A stretch of DNA of 64,000 nucleotides from Copromyces sp. CBS 386.78. Lineage: Eukaryota; Ascomycota; Sordariomycetes; Sordariales; Sordariaceae. Numbering within the stretch: the stretch's first letter is position 1; the number at the start of each line of letters is the position of its first letter. The notes beneath the pieces were generated by a model. It had not been told where the DNA came from, did no database searches, and saw only the letters and a program-made list of their open reading frames with translations. Positions 23,922 through 33,899 of the stretch are shown in pieces. A program made the position numbers and the translations under genes. The DNA lies in NCBI GenBank assembly GCA_030685235.1, contig MU839121.1:1-64000 (forward strand), given 5' to 3'.

Positions 23922-26430
23922 ATGTCAGGCCAAACAGGCAAATGGCGAGAGGAACAAGTCCTCGTCATCTGCCCCGGCAGCTCGACAACCATGGCCCAGC
24001 TCGGTTGCGGCGAACTCACCCCTCCCGCCCACCGTTTTCCGACGCGCATGTTCAGAGACGAAGAGACGGGCCAATGGAGGCCTTACCATACTTATAAGCG
24101 CAAGAAGGCTGCGGCTTTGACTGTGGCCGTCGCCGAGGGAGAAGAACAAAAGCCAGAAGAACAGCCAAAGCCAGAAGGTAGTGGGGAAGAAGACGAGTGG
24201 GAATATGTCGAGGACCAGGATTCGGACGAGGGGGCTGTTTATCCTATTCAGGGTGAGTACAGCTCCTGGTGATTGTTGGAGGGAAGGGAAATGGGAATGG
24301 GACTTGAACTGACGGCAGAACAAAACAGGCGGCCACATCGTCGTAATGGAAGCCTTCCTCGCCTTCCTCGAACACGTCCACTCCAGCCTAACCACCACCT
24401 ACCACAACACGCCCATAATGCTCATGGCCTCCCCGCAATGGACACGCCCAGACTGCGAAGCCCTGGCCCGCTACATGTTCGAAAAGACCAAGACACCCGC
24501 CCTGTGTCTGATCAACTCGGCCATCGCGACCCAGTACGGCCTCAAGTGGCCCAACATGACGGTCGTCGATATCGGTTTCGAGAAGGTCGACGTGACGTGC
24601 ATCTACGACAGCAGGATCGTGGCGCATCGGGATGTTGGAGCCGGGTGGCCAGGGAACAACAGCGCAGCAGAAGAGCAAAGGGAAATCAGCGGTGGAGAGG
24701 TCTTCACACGGAAACTGCAGCAGCTGCTGAAGGATAAAATCAAGGACTTCAACCGCGAAATGGCCGAGCAACTGAAGAAGAGCAACATCTGCGAAGTCCT
24801 GCCTTATGCGCCGGAAAAGCCCAAGCTGATGGATCTGCCTACTGAGCATGTCCATGTTGCTGCTGCTGCTGCGGCTGCGGGTGCTGCGGGTGCTGCTGCG
24901 GGTGCTACTACTACAGGAGCGGCGGCGGCCCAAGCGGCTGCGGGCACGACGACGGAAGGACCCAAGATTGTCGAGCCGATTGTTGCTGACGAAGCTACCT
25001 ACGACGCCGACGGAAACCTGGTTGATGACGAGGGCGTGCTCGACGTTGCAAATATCGTGGCCACGGGTCAGACGAGGGAGTTCCTGGCCAAGAAGGAGAA
25101 AGAGAAGCAGGAGAGGGCGAAGAAAAAGGGCAAGGATAAGGAGGCCGAGGCGAACAGGATCTTGAGGCTGCCGAATTCCAAGAGGGTGAAGAATGTGTTC
25201 CATTTTGAGGAGTACGTTACCGAGGAGGTTCCGATTGTCCAGCCTGCTCCGCCAGCACCGGCACCGGCACCGGCAGCCGCGCCGGCCGCGTCGGCTGCAC
25301 CAGCGACGACAGAGGGTGCCAAGGATGTTGACATGGCTGATGCGCCTGCGGCACCACCAGCGGAGGGAGCGGAGAAGAAGGATGACCAGAAGAAGGACGA
25401 AGCCAAGACCGAGGAGCAAAAACCTGACGCGCCTGCTACCGACGACAAGAAGCCCCAAGATAAACCATCCGAATCCGCACCAGCACCCGCCACCGAAGCT
25501 CCTAAGCCCGCCGAGCCCGCCGCTACCACCGCCCCCGCCGCCCCCGCCGCTTCCGCACCAGCACTACAAGGTCCCGTGCCCACCGAGCGCCAAACCAAGC
25601 GGATCCGGCGGGACATCGAAGTCGGTCTCGAGCGCTTCGAGTTCGCCGACCGCGCCGAGATCGACCGCATCGTCACGGCCATCTACAACGCCGTCCAGTC
25701 CATCGACGACATGTACATGCGTCCTCCGTGCTGGGAATCTCTCGTCTTCGTCGGCAACGGCGCCCGCATCCGCGGCCTGAAAGAAAACATCCTGCAGACC
25801 TTGCAAGCCCGCCACCTCGTTTCTCCTTCAAGCGCAACCATCTTCACCACCTCGGAACTGCCCTCTAACATCGGCACGCCCATGGCTGGCACGCCCGGGC
25901 CGGGAACACCTATTGCCAGCGGTCCCGGTGGTGGTGGTGCTCAGTCCGGCTCACTCTTGCAAGCAGCAACTACCGCCGCGGCGAATGCTAACATCAACGT
26001 CGTACCTGGCCAAGCAGCAGGAGAAAGTGGTCAACACGGACAACATCACTTCCACAGCCAGACGCCGACGAATATCAAGCTCGCGCAGCTGCCGACGTAT
26101 CTGAGCGAGTGGACCAAGAACGGGTTCGAAGAGGCCATGTTCTTGGGCGCCCAGGTGGCGGCTAGGATGGCGTTTTGCATACATAATTTTGATGCGCAGG
26201 GGTTGGAGATGCAGAGGTATATGAGTTTGAGTAGGGTGGATTATAAGTAAGTATTCCTATTCCTATTCCCGGGGAAGACAAGACCGGAGTGGTGGTGTGG
26301 GGTGTGCTGGGAGGGGGGTGGTGATCAAAGTGGACAAGGTGATGATGATTGCTAACAGAGATGAAATTGAAAAAAAAATAGTGAACTGGGACCTAAAGGT
26401 ATTAGGGCGCATTCTATGTTGGGGTGGTAG
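23922..26430 (+). CDS. ARP9: actin-related protein 9 (SWI/SNF and RSC subunit)
   Basis: Three exons: 23,922-24,252, 24,329-26,246 and 26,382-26,430. Introns begin GTGAGT and GTAAGT and end CAG and TAG; the second has a GCTAAC branch site at 26,351. They encode 765 residues. The N-terminus carries the Arp9-type LVICPGSSTTMAQLGC segment. Exon 2 begins GGHIV and continues with EAFLAFLEHV, NTPIMLMASPQWTRPDCEAL and NMTVVDIGFEKVDVTCIYD, an actin-fold subdomain degenerate for ATP binding. A long Ala/Pro/Glu/Lys-rich insertion lies at about residues 280-530. The fold resumes with WESLVFVGNGARIRGLKEN and the last exon adds NELGPKGIRAHSMLGW. In yeast, Arp9 pairs with Arp7 on the HSA helix of remodeler ATPases in the nucleus. 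Confidence 0.88.
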
Positions 26431-27851
26431 ATATACATACGTACCTTACCTCTATGATATACCATATCATACATATGTGGCTCACGCACGGTGAAAAGGA
26501 AGGAAGATCGGGGGTGATACCATGGATGAATGGATGGATGGCCGGTCGGTCGACTTGACGGATAGCCAGCCGACAGCGGATGATCACGAAGGCGATAAAG
26601 CTGTATATAAAAGCCAACCGAACGAACGGATGACTTGCTCTGGCTGGATGGCTGGATGGCTGGTTGTTTGCTTGAGTCACTTACACTTGTCTTTCTGCCT
26701 ACTTACACTTGGCAGGGGTTCAAAAAAAAAAAGAAAAAAAACAATTCTTGACAGGAGACAATATGTTAGGCCTAGTATAGTCTGTTTTGGTTGACTTAGT
26801 TGGTAGCTTGGTCCTTTTTGCTTGAGTCTGTCTGGCTTTGTCTTGTTGTTCAACACGATATGATACCTTAACTATGCCTGCCCCTACCATACTTCGTCTG
26901 CATGTGGTTGCCGCCGCTGGCTAGGAGATGGCGGATGGATGATCTGGCTGGCGGTGGTGTTTGGTTGCCAAGTGCCATCCATCCATCCATGCATGTCTTG
27001 GGATTGTGATGTGATGCGTGGTTTGACTGACGTCTGGGGGTTTGTGATCATGTCGTTGATCGTGGGCTCGAGGATCAGATCATGGAGTGGCAAGTGCCAT
27101 ATCACGCACCGTAGCCTCGAGACAGAGTCTTGTCTACCTCTCGGGCTGATGCTCGTCTGTGGGTTGAGTGGATTGACGCCTGTTTATTCGTGGTCTGTCG
27201 TGAGTCTCCCCGTAGCCTTGAGGCAGAACTTCCTGACTGATGGCCGCTCGTGGTTTGATTTCTCCTTCTTCGTGGTCTGTCGTGAGTCTCCGGGAGGAGG
27301 AGAGTGGCAAGAGCTATAGCCTCGAGGAAGATTGTTTTCTCGTTAGTATGTCTGACTGGTAGCCGCTCGAGGGCTGACTTCCGTTCTGCTTCCACTTCTT
27401 CGTGGTCTGTCATGAGTCTGCTCAAGCCAGATCACCTTTGTCTCTTTTTACATATGTGCTCCATATGATGACCATATGTGAAGCTCTCGTTGAGTGCCAA
27501 GACCCGCTTCGGAAATACTCCGGAATGAACTGTCCGTTTCCATGCCTCCCACGTGTTTTCTGGCTTCCCCGCTCGCAAATCTACCCTGCATGCATGCCTC
27601 CATCCCCAACCTCGCCGCCGTCGCACCTTCCCATGTTTTTTTGGAGTTTTCCAATCCTTCTCATCCGCTATTAACCCTACTTGTTCATCATTGGCTCTCC
27701 AGCCATAGTAGGCCCTAAATCAGTCACGTGGTTACAGGTATTTATTTCCCCGCTCGCAGAGTTTTTCTGCATGCATGCCTGCATCCTCAACCTCGCCGTC
27801 TTTTCGCCCGACTTCCGTTCTTTCAATACCCGCCTAAATACAACCATCAAG
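26431..27851. other. intergenic region between ARP9 and the paralog array
   Basis: No supportable gene. A degenerate long-period repeat carries TTCGTGGTCTGTCRTGAGTC at 27,187, 27,269 and 27,399, interleaved with GTAGCCTYGAG motifs. A direct duplication of about 60 bp beginning TTCCCCGCTCGCA occurs at 27,565-27,625 and again at 27,746-27,806, just upstream of paralog 1, and may be part of its promoter. Confidence 0.6.
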
Positions 27852-29915
27852 ATGTATCCCCCTTCAACCATGATTCGCATACCTAGGGACTATCTTCCTG
27901 ATGACGCCAACTGGACCGAGGCGAGACTTCCAAATGAGTTCTTGCAGACGCAATGCAGAAGACGCCGTCTTTCCACCGATGGTAATAGGAAGGCTCTTGA
28001 GAAACGACTGTCCGATTACCATGAAGCCAATAACCCCATCGCTAGAAACACGGATTGGCTGATGACCCCTTACTACTTCGCGACCCAGAATATTAACTGG
28101 TATTGGAGGTTTCGCAAGCATTTCATTACCAAAGTCGTGGACAAGAGTGACCCTGAAGGTGATCTGCGGAAGTGTTTTACCGTCGTTGTGAGCGACCAGG
28201 AGGGTACCTATAGATCTGAACGCCAGGTCGCTAAAGTGACGTTTGATCGCAATCCTGCTTGCAGCTGTGTTGGTGTGAGTTCATCCACCTGACCCTTTTC
28301 AACCCATCTCTAGACACAAGCTGTAACTAACATTCGTAAAGGGTACTATTGCAGAGAAGAAGAACTGCAGTCATTATATATGTTGGTTACAATGCTTTCA
28401 TTATTGCATTCCCTGAGCACCACCAGAAAGAAACAAACACTAATCACATGACACGCAGATGTCATCCGCGATGTTCTCGGATGCCCAGAGCCTCTTCATT
28501 GGCAGCGGTCTTTCCTGCCTTCCGAAATTGATCTCATTTACCGCAACAGCCCTGCCGTCCGTTGTCAAGTTGACAAAGACAAGTATTCCCGGGACGACTT
28601 CTGCTTTCTTTGCTTCAAGCAGCACATTGAGGAAGCCACCTGGGTTCAATGCACCGCGTGTGAGATGCCAATGGACAAGAATTGCTACCAGAACTTCAAG
28701 GAGGCAAGGGATCCGACAGCACATAAGGAGGGCCAATGCATTGTCTGCGTGGATAAGACTCATTGGGGTGTGGAGAAGTATCGCAAGCGATACGAAGAAG
28801 CATCAGCTGCTGATATTGCGCCGGCTGAAGAAGCATTAGCTGCTGATATCGCGCCGGCTGAAGAAGCATCAGCTGCTGATATCGCGCCGGCTGAAGAAGC
28901 ATCAGCTGCTGATATCGCGCCGGTTGAAGAAGCATCAGCTGCTGATATTACGCCGGCTGAAGAAGCATTAACCGCTGATATTGCGCCGGCTGAAGGCCGC
29001 AGACCTTCGCTGGCAGAAAGCAACGCTCACTCGTCCATCGAGGTGAAGGAAATTCCGCATTTTGCCAGCCCCAGCCGCTCGATCTCATCCACCCTGGGTG
29101 ACTTGAACGATAGCGGCTCCAACTATTCAGACGCCTACGAAGGTCTGGACAGCGATGACCACGGGGACGAGCAATCCGACAACGGCATCTATGCGGGAGA
29201 GGATGCCGTCTCTCCTCCTCGCCTTCGCCGTCGCCCACATACCGCCGAAACGACGCTGTTGGCCGTACCTGAACGCATTAACGCGAGCACGGTTCCACCT
29301 ACTCGACCTGTTAATGCCCATGAGATGAGCACCGTACGGCAAAGGAGCACGTTCACGCCGCTTCCGGGAAATCCGTTGCTTATTTGGCTAGATAGACAGC
29401 AACAGCAACAGCAACAGCAGAAGCAGAAGCAGAAGCAGGTGCAAGCTCTTCAACCCGTCATAGACTCTAGAAGGGTTTCAATACTCCCTGGTCCTACCCA
29501 GGAACAGGCAGAGGAAGAAGAGACAGATGAGCCTGAAGCTTCGGTAGCGGTGGTTCCTCCTGGCCCCGGATCCAATCCTGAGCATGGCCCAGCATTTGCG
29601 CCTACTCTCGCCCAGACGCCTGCTCCTATTCCTACTCCTTTTCCTACTTCCGCTTTTATTCCCGTCCAAGCTTATACCGCGCCTCCTACTCCCTCTCCTG
29701 ATGCCGAACATGCTCATTCACCTCCCGCTGCGGTTCGCGACGCCGCCCTTGGCCCTGTCAAACCGGACCCAGAGAGCACACGCGAAATCAAACCCGAGCC
29801 AGAGCATCCACGCGGCATCAAAAGAGAACCTATGGATCCGGCTCCTATTCCGGTTTGCTACAAGTTTCGCCGCTTGGAGAACGGAAAGGTCGAGATCGAC
29901 CTGACGGACGATTGA
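27852..29915 (+). CDS. SAP-like/SWIM/RING-like family protein, paralog 1 of 8
   Basis: Exons 27,852-28,274, 28,342-28,381 (40 nt) and 28,459-29,915 encode 639 residues. The SAP-like motif (DYLPDDANW ... QCRRRRLSTDG ... EKRLSDY) spans about residues 13-57. The SWIM finger is C137-S-C139 in exon 1 and C150-S-H152 in the micro-exon, followed by the linker PEPLHWQRSFLPSE. The C4HC3 finger has C203, C206, C219, C222, C230, C248 and C251, but the histidine position is Asp227, so zinc site 2 may be weakened. Residues 267-332 are six 11-residue repeats. Unlike its relatives it lacks the basic coiled-coil tail. It ends in IKPEPE and IKREP (psi-K-x-E sumoylation consensus) and EIDLTDD, a classic SUMO-interacting motif. 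A SUMO-linked ubiquitin-ligase role is inference. ATG 27,870 is an alternative start. Confidence 0.75.
28794..28991 (+). repeat. 33-bp coding minisatellite, 6 copies
   Basis: Six near-identical 33-bp units encode EEASAADIAPA-like 11-residue repeats in paralog 1. Unit differences are mostly single bases (S/L, A/V/T). Confidence 0.95.
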
Positions 29916-31061
29916 TGTCTATCTATGGTATCAAGACATTCGCGAGCAGCTCCTCAGGCCGTCGAAGCGGGCACACCGGGCAAGCAGCTACTCGTCTGGG
30001 CTAGAAACGCCTCCGATAGTCCTGACACTTATTTGTGTAAAAGATATCGCCGTCTTACAACTATGGTGTTGTCACAACACACCTCACCGTCGCCACAACC
30101 TCGCCGTCACCACAACCTCATAACATCGCCGGCGCATTTCCTCCTATTTTGTTTCCGTTCTTTCTTGTTTTCTTCTTCCTCTTTTCTTCTTCTTTTTTTT
30201 TTTTTTTTTTTTTTTTTTTGTTTCCTTTTGCGCTAGTGTGTGAGAAACAAGACCTCTTGACAGATGATGATTATAAGCAATTTTGTTTTGTTTGCTTTGT
30301 TTTGGTTTCTTGGTTTCTCTTGTCATTTCCCGTTGATATTGCCTTGCTTGTGTTACAAAGCCTTCTATTGCGAGAATATAAAATACACGTTGTTTTTGGC
30401 TTGAAGTCGCTTCTCCCGCCTGCTTGCTCTTTCCCTCCTAGTTCGCTGACAGGATGGTATTCAGCGATAAGAGGGCAGTTGATGTCACAGACTGACATTG
30501 GCATTACAAGTATAGTGGACATTACGAACTCTGCCTAGCAAGCACAACATCGTCTACCTTTTGGTAGGTAGTTTGGCTGTCTACAAGTAGGCATGTGTAC
30601 CTGGACCTGTCATAGTCGAGGGATGTTGTGTTGACTGTTGACTCCGGCCTGGTCCCGCCCACCTTCCCAGCAACCATTCACCAGCTCTTGGATAGTCGGG
30701 ATGAAAGGGTGGGCTTCACCATTCACTCATAACCGCCGAGCGACTGGCACGCTTCCCGCACCTTCTGGAAGCCCCGTTGCCTGGGGCAATGGGCGAGCCG
30801 GTAGTCGTGACAGCTGGCAGCCCGGGTGCCTAGTGTCTTCCGAGGGTTTTGTCCCCGCGCGCACAAAATCTGGCGTGCATTTTTCCTTGCTTCCACCACT
30901 TCCACATCAACAAGCAACACCCCAGAGTCCGGCCTCGCAAAGTCACCCAGAATTTTGCCAGCTTTTGCGTCCCCAAATTACTTCTTGCTCGACCACGAAG
31001 CCTTTCAAACTCCCACCGGACCACTACTTCCCAAGGAACACTACGGCCCTACGAAGCAGCA
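29916..31061. other. intergenic region between paralogs 1 and 2
   Basis: Contains a CTT-rich and long T tract (about 30,170-30,220) and no supportable gene. The last 250 bases, with TCCCCGCGCGCACAAAAT at about 30,850 and CT-rich DNA, are the likely promoter of paralog 2. Confidence 0.55.
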
Positions 31062-33063
31062 ATGCCACCGCCAGCATCTATGAGGAAGTACTTGCCCGAC
31101 GACGCCCCGTGGGCCAAGTACCATGTCGAAATTCTGAAGGCGCAATGTGATAAGCGGAGTCTGTCCAGCATAGGAACGCAGAAGGAACTCGTCCAGCGTC
31201 TAGAACACTACCGCGAAACTCACCCCGGGCATCAGAGGCGTGATCCCTGGGTACCCCATTTCTCGCCCAACTACGGGGTCCTCCGGTCTAGGGCTAAAGA
31301 CGAGACTTTTCGGGTTGTTCGAATCCAAAATCTGGGCGACGGAACAATCAGCTTTTTACTCAACAAGGACGGAGGCCCTGACGATATATCTGTCGTCTTC
31401 AAAACCCGTCCGGCCTGTGTCTGCGAGCATTATTTGGTAAGATCATCCTCTCATCATCCTTTCCTTCCAGTACTCCCCCTCCTTAGGGAAATTCCTGCTA
31501 ACCAAATCCACTCATAGGCCTTCAAGACTGTTTGTGTTCATATCATTTGTTTGTTATCCCCTTTCTCCCCTAGCGGTTAGCAACTAACATGTCTCTGCAG
31601 ACATGCTCCGTTACATTCTGGACGTTCCGGAGCCACTCCGCTGGCAGAGGTCGTTTTTGTCAAGCGAATGGTACGAGATCTACAAGCGCTCGCATCTCAT
31701 CAAGTCTGTAGCTTGGCCGGAGCAGTATCGTCGTACACCCGGACTTTGCTTCATATGCTTCAGGCGAGGAGGAAACGACATCCGTTGTGGTGGCTGCTCT
31801 GCCCTATTGCATAATGAATGTGTTCGGATTGTCAACGAGATGCGAAGGATCGACTCCGATATGTGCACGGTCTGTCTGGACAAGCGTCACTTGGGCATTC
31901 TCGACCTCCGCGGACTAAGTGAGAAAGAACGGGCCAAGGAGTTGGCAATTGCCGCAGAACGCGGGGAGATATTGCCGGCTGTCACGAAATGTGAGAAGAA
32001 GGTGATGGTCAAGGCAAAACATGCTGTTGCAGACGAAGAGGCAGAACATGCTGTGGCTGGTGAGGAGGCAGACTCTGAAGAGGACGGCGACAGCTCCAGC
32101 GAAGAAGATTCATCGGACGAAGATCCCGGCGAGGAAGCGCCGCGCGCAGAAGAGCAGCCTAGCAATGCGCCTGGCCAGGCCATCAGCCAACGCGACAGTT
32201 TATTCCCCGCTCTGATCAAGCAGGAGAGACACTCTCGTCCTGCTGGTCAGCAGATCCCTTCTTCACCCCTGCGTCCCCAGCAGCAACAACCTGCCAGTTC
32301 GCCAATTCGTCGTCAACAGCCATCCAGAGCTGCCAAGGACATTGGTCTGGCTCGACAAAGTCTTGCGGCGGCGGCCGAAGCTCCAAGTCGTTCACCTCGT
32401 CGCAGTCAGGGACGAACCCCGGCTCGCACACCGGCGAGGAGCCAAACGGCCAGCGCTCCTGCCCAGACCATCACTCCGGTTCCGGTGCCAGTCATTCCGG
32501 CACATGCATTATTCCAAATTCAGCAACAGCAGCAGCAACGGATCCGACAGGTCTTTAATAGCTTCGAGGCCAGAAGACCTCAGTCCGCGGTCAGCAATGC
32601 CCTCCGTGCTCCTCCTTTCAGCGCCCCCCGAGCCCCTCCTTTTGCAGTTGCCCCTCTCCAGGATCCTGCGGTTCAGGCTTCTGCAACTCCTGAGCCTAAT
32701 CCCGCTCTACCAGTCGAAGAGCCTGTCGCTTCAGCTGCAAGCGCAACTCCCCAGGATGCAAGCGCAGTTGCCCAAGACGCTGAGGTCGCCGCTGCTCCGG
32801 TCTCTGTCCCCGAGCCTGGTTCTGCTGTCCCGGCCGCTTCCCCTACTCCCGCTTCGACTACTGTCAGTGTAAGCACCATGGCAAATATGGAGAAGAGAAA
32901 GGTGAAAAAGCTTGCCAGGAAGCTCAAGAGCCTGGCCAAGAAGTCGGCGTATGTCCGGGAGCATGCGGACCGCGAGCTCAGGAGGCTTGCCAAGAAAAGA
33001 ACACGTCTGGAGAAGAAGGCCAAGGCTTTGGCAAAGCGGAACGAGGCGGGCGGCGATGAGTGA
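31062..33063 (+). CDS. SAP-like/SWIM/RING-like family protein, paralog 2 of 8
   Basis: Exons 31,062-31,436, 31,518-31,548 (31 nt) and 31,601-33,063 encode 622 residues. The SAP-like segment (KYLPDDAPW ... QCDKRSLSSIG ... VQRLEHY) covers about residues 8-50. The SWIM finger is C120-V-C122 plus C131-V-H133 from the micro-exon. The linker is PEPLRWQRSFLSSE. The RING/PHD-like finger opens with CFICFRR (C185, C188), continues RCGGCSALLHNEC and closes with CTVC. A strongly acidic Glu/Ser/Asp tract follows at about residues 285-325, then Pro/Gln/Ala-rich sequence. The tail, about residues 562-622, is Lys/Arg/Glu-rich (KKLARKLKSLAKKS, RLEKKAKALAK) with coiled-coil periodicity. The start is the first ATG before the SAP-like motif; ATG 31,080 is possible. 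Nuclear localisation is inferred from the basic tail. Confidence 0.78.
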
Positions 33064-33899
33064 AGCTGGTGAGGTCAAACAATGTGCGGAGATAGAGGGG
33101 TGGTGGTAATATGCAATGGTAATGTTTGTTTGGTGGATTACGAAAAGAGAACGAAACGACAAAGAAATATGGAGGTGTAGGAGTATGGAAGGGGAGCATG
33201 GAAGAAGTCTCACGCTCTCACACAAGCTCAATATTATTGAGGACGATCAGGTCATTTGTTTGGCACGGTGGAAGGGGCTGATCATGAAGGATGATCGATG
33301 TTTGTGTAGAGAGTGTCGCTGATCAGGAAGGAGTGAACAAGAGGTAGATAGAACGCAGGTAGCCCTTTCCCTTTTGCCAGCTCTCCCCGAAGATTGTTTA
33401 ATTTCAAAGTTGCCCCCACCTTGTTTCCTGGTGGAAGGTGTGATGAAAATGGGGCCTTTGCCAGATGCATGCTCGCAGTCGCTCCTTCCCAAGAGGCAAG
33501 AGACAGCTTCAACGCGTGTCTCAGAACTGGTACCCCTCCTTGATGAACAGGTACCTCTACCTAAGGTAATCGTCTGTGACGCATCATCTCCGGGACCGGA
33601 CCTTCGTGATGAGCTCCCGCGTGAGCGCAAGTTGAGTCAATGCCCCGCGCTTGGTCCTGGTGTCGGTAGTCCAGTTGCCCTACACAATTGCTCGACCAGT
33701 TCTCGCGGCAGATTTGTTTTCTTTCCTCCTCCCACAACTCAAGCTCCGTCACGACAAGTTTTACTGCCGTGGCATCGCCCATTTGTGCACGGAGTTGCCA
33801 CGCTCCTCATGCATATTTCTTCTCCGTCCTGAGTTTCACATCCTACCACATTTGCGTTCCTTTCCGCACCTCTGGTTATCAGTTCAACTGAGAGCAGCC
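33064..33899. other. intergenic region between paralogs 2 and 3
   Basis: No gene seen. Contains the GCTCCTTCCC motif at 33,481-33,490, shared with other array promoters, and CT-rich DNA before the start of paralog 3. Confidence 0.55.
33481..33490 (+). promoter_or_regulatory. shared upstream motif GCTCCTTCCC (paralog 3)
   Basis: The motif lies 410 bp before the paralog 3 ATG; the same 10-mer precedes paralogs 4, 5 and 8. The regulatory role is inferred. Confidence 0.35.

Noticed and set aside
24388..25458. A 356-codon open frame antisense to ARP9
   Set aside because: It mirrors the Ala/Pro/Glu-rich ARP9 insertion; its Arg/Leu-rich composition is a codon-bias artefact with no domain.
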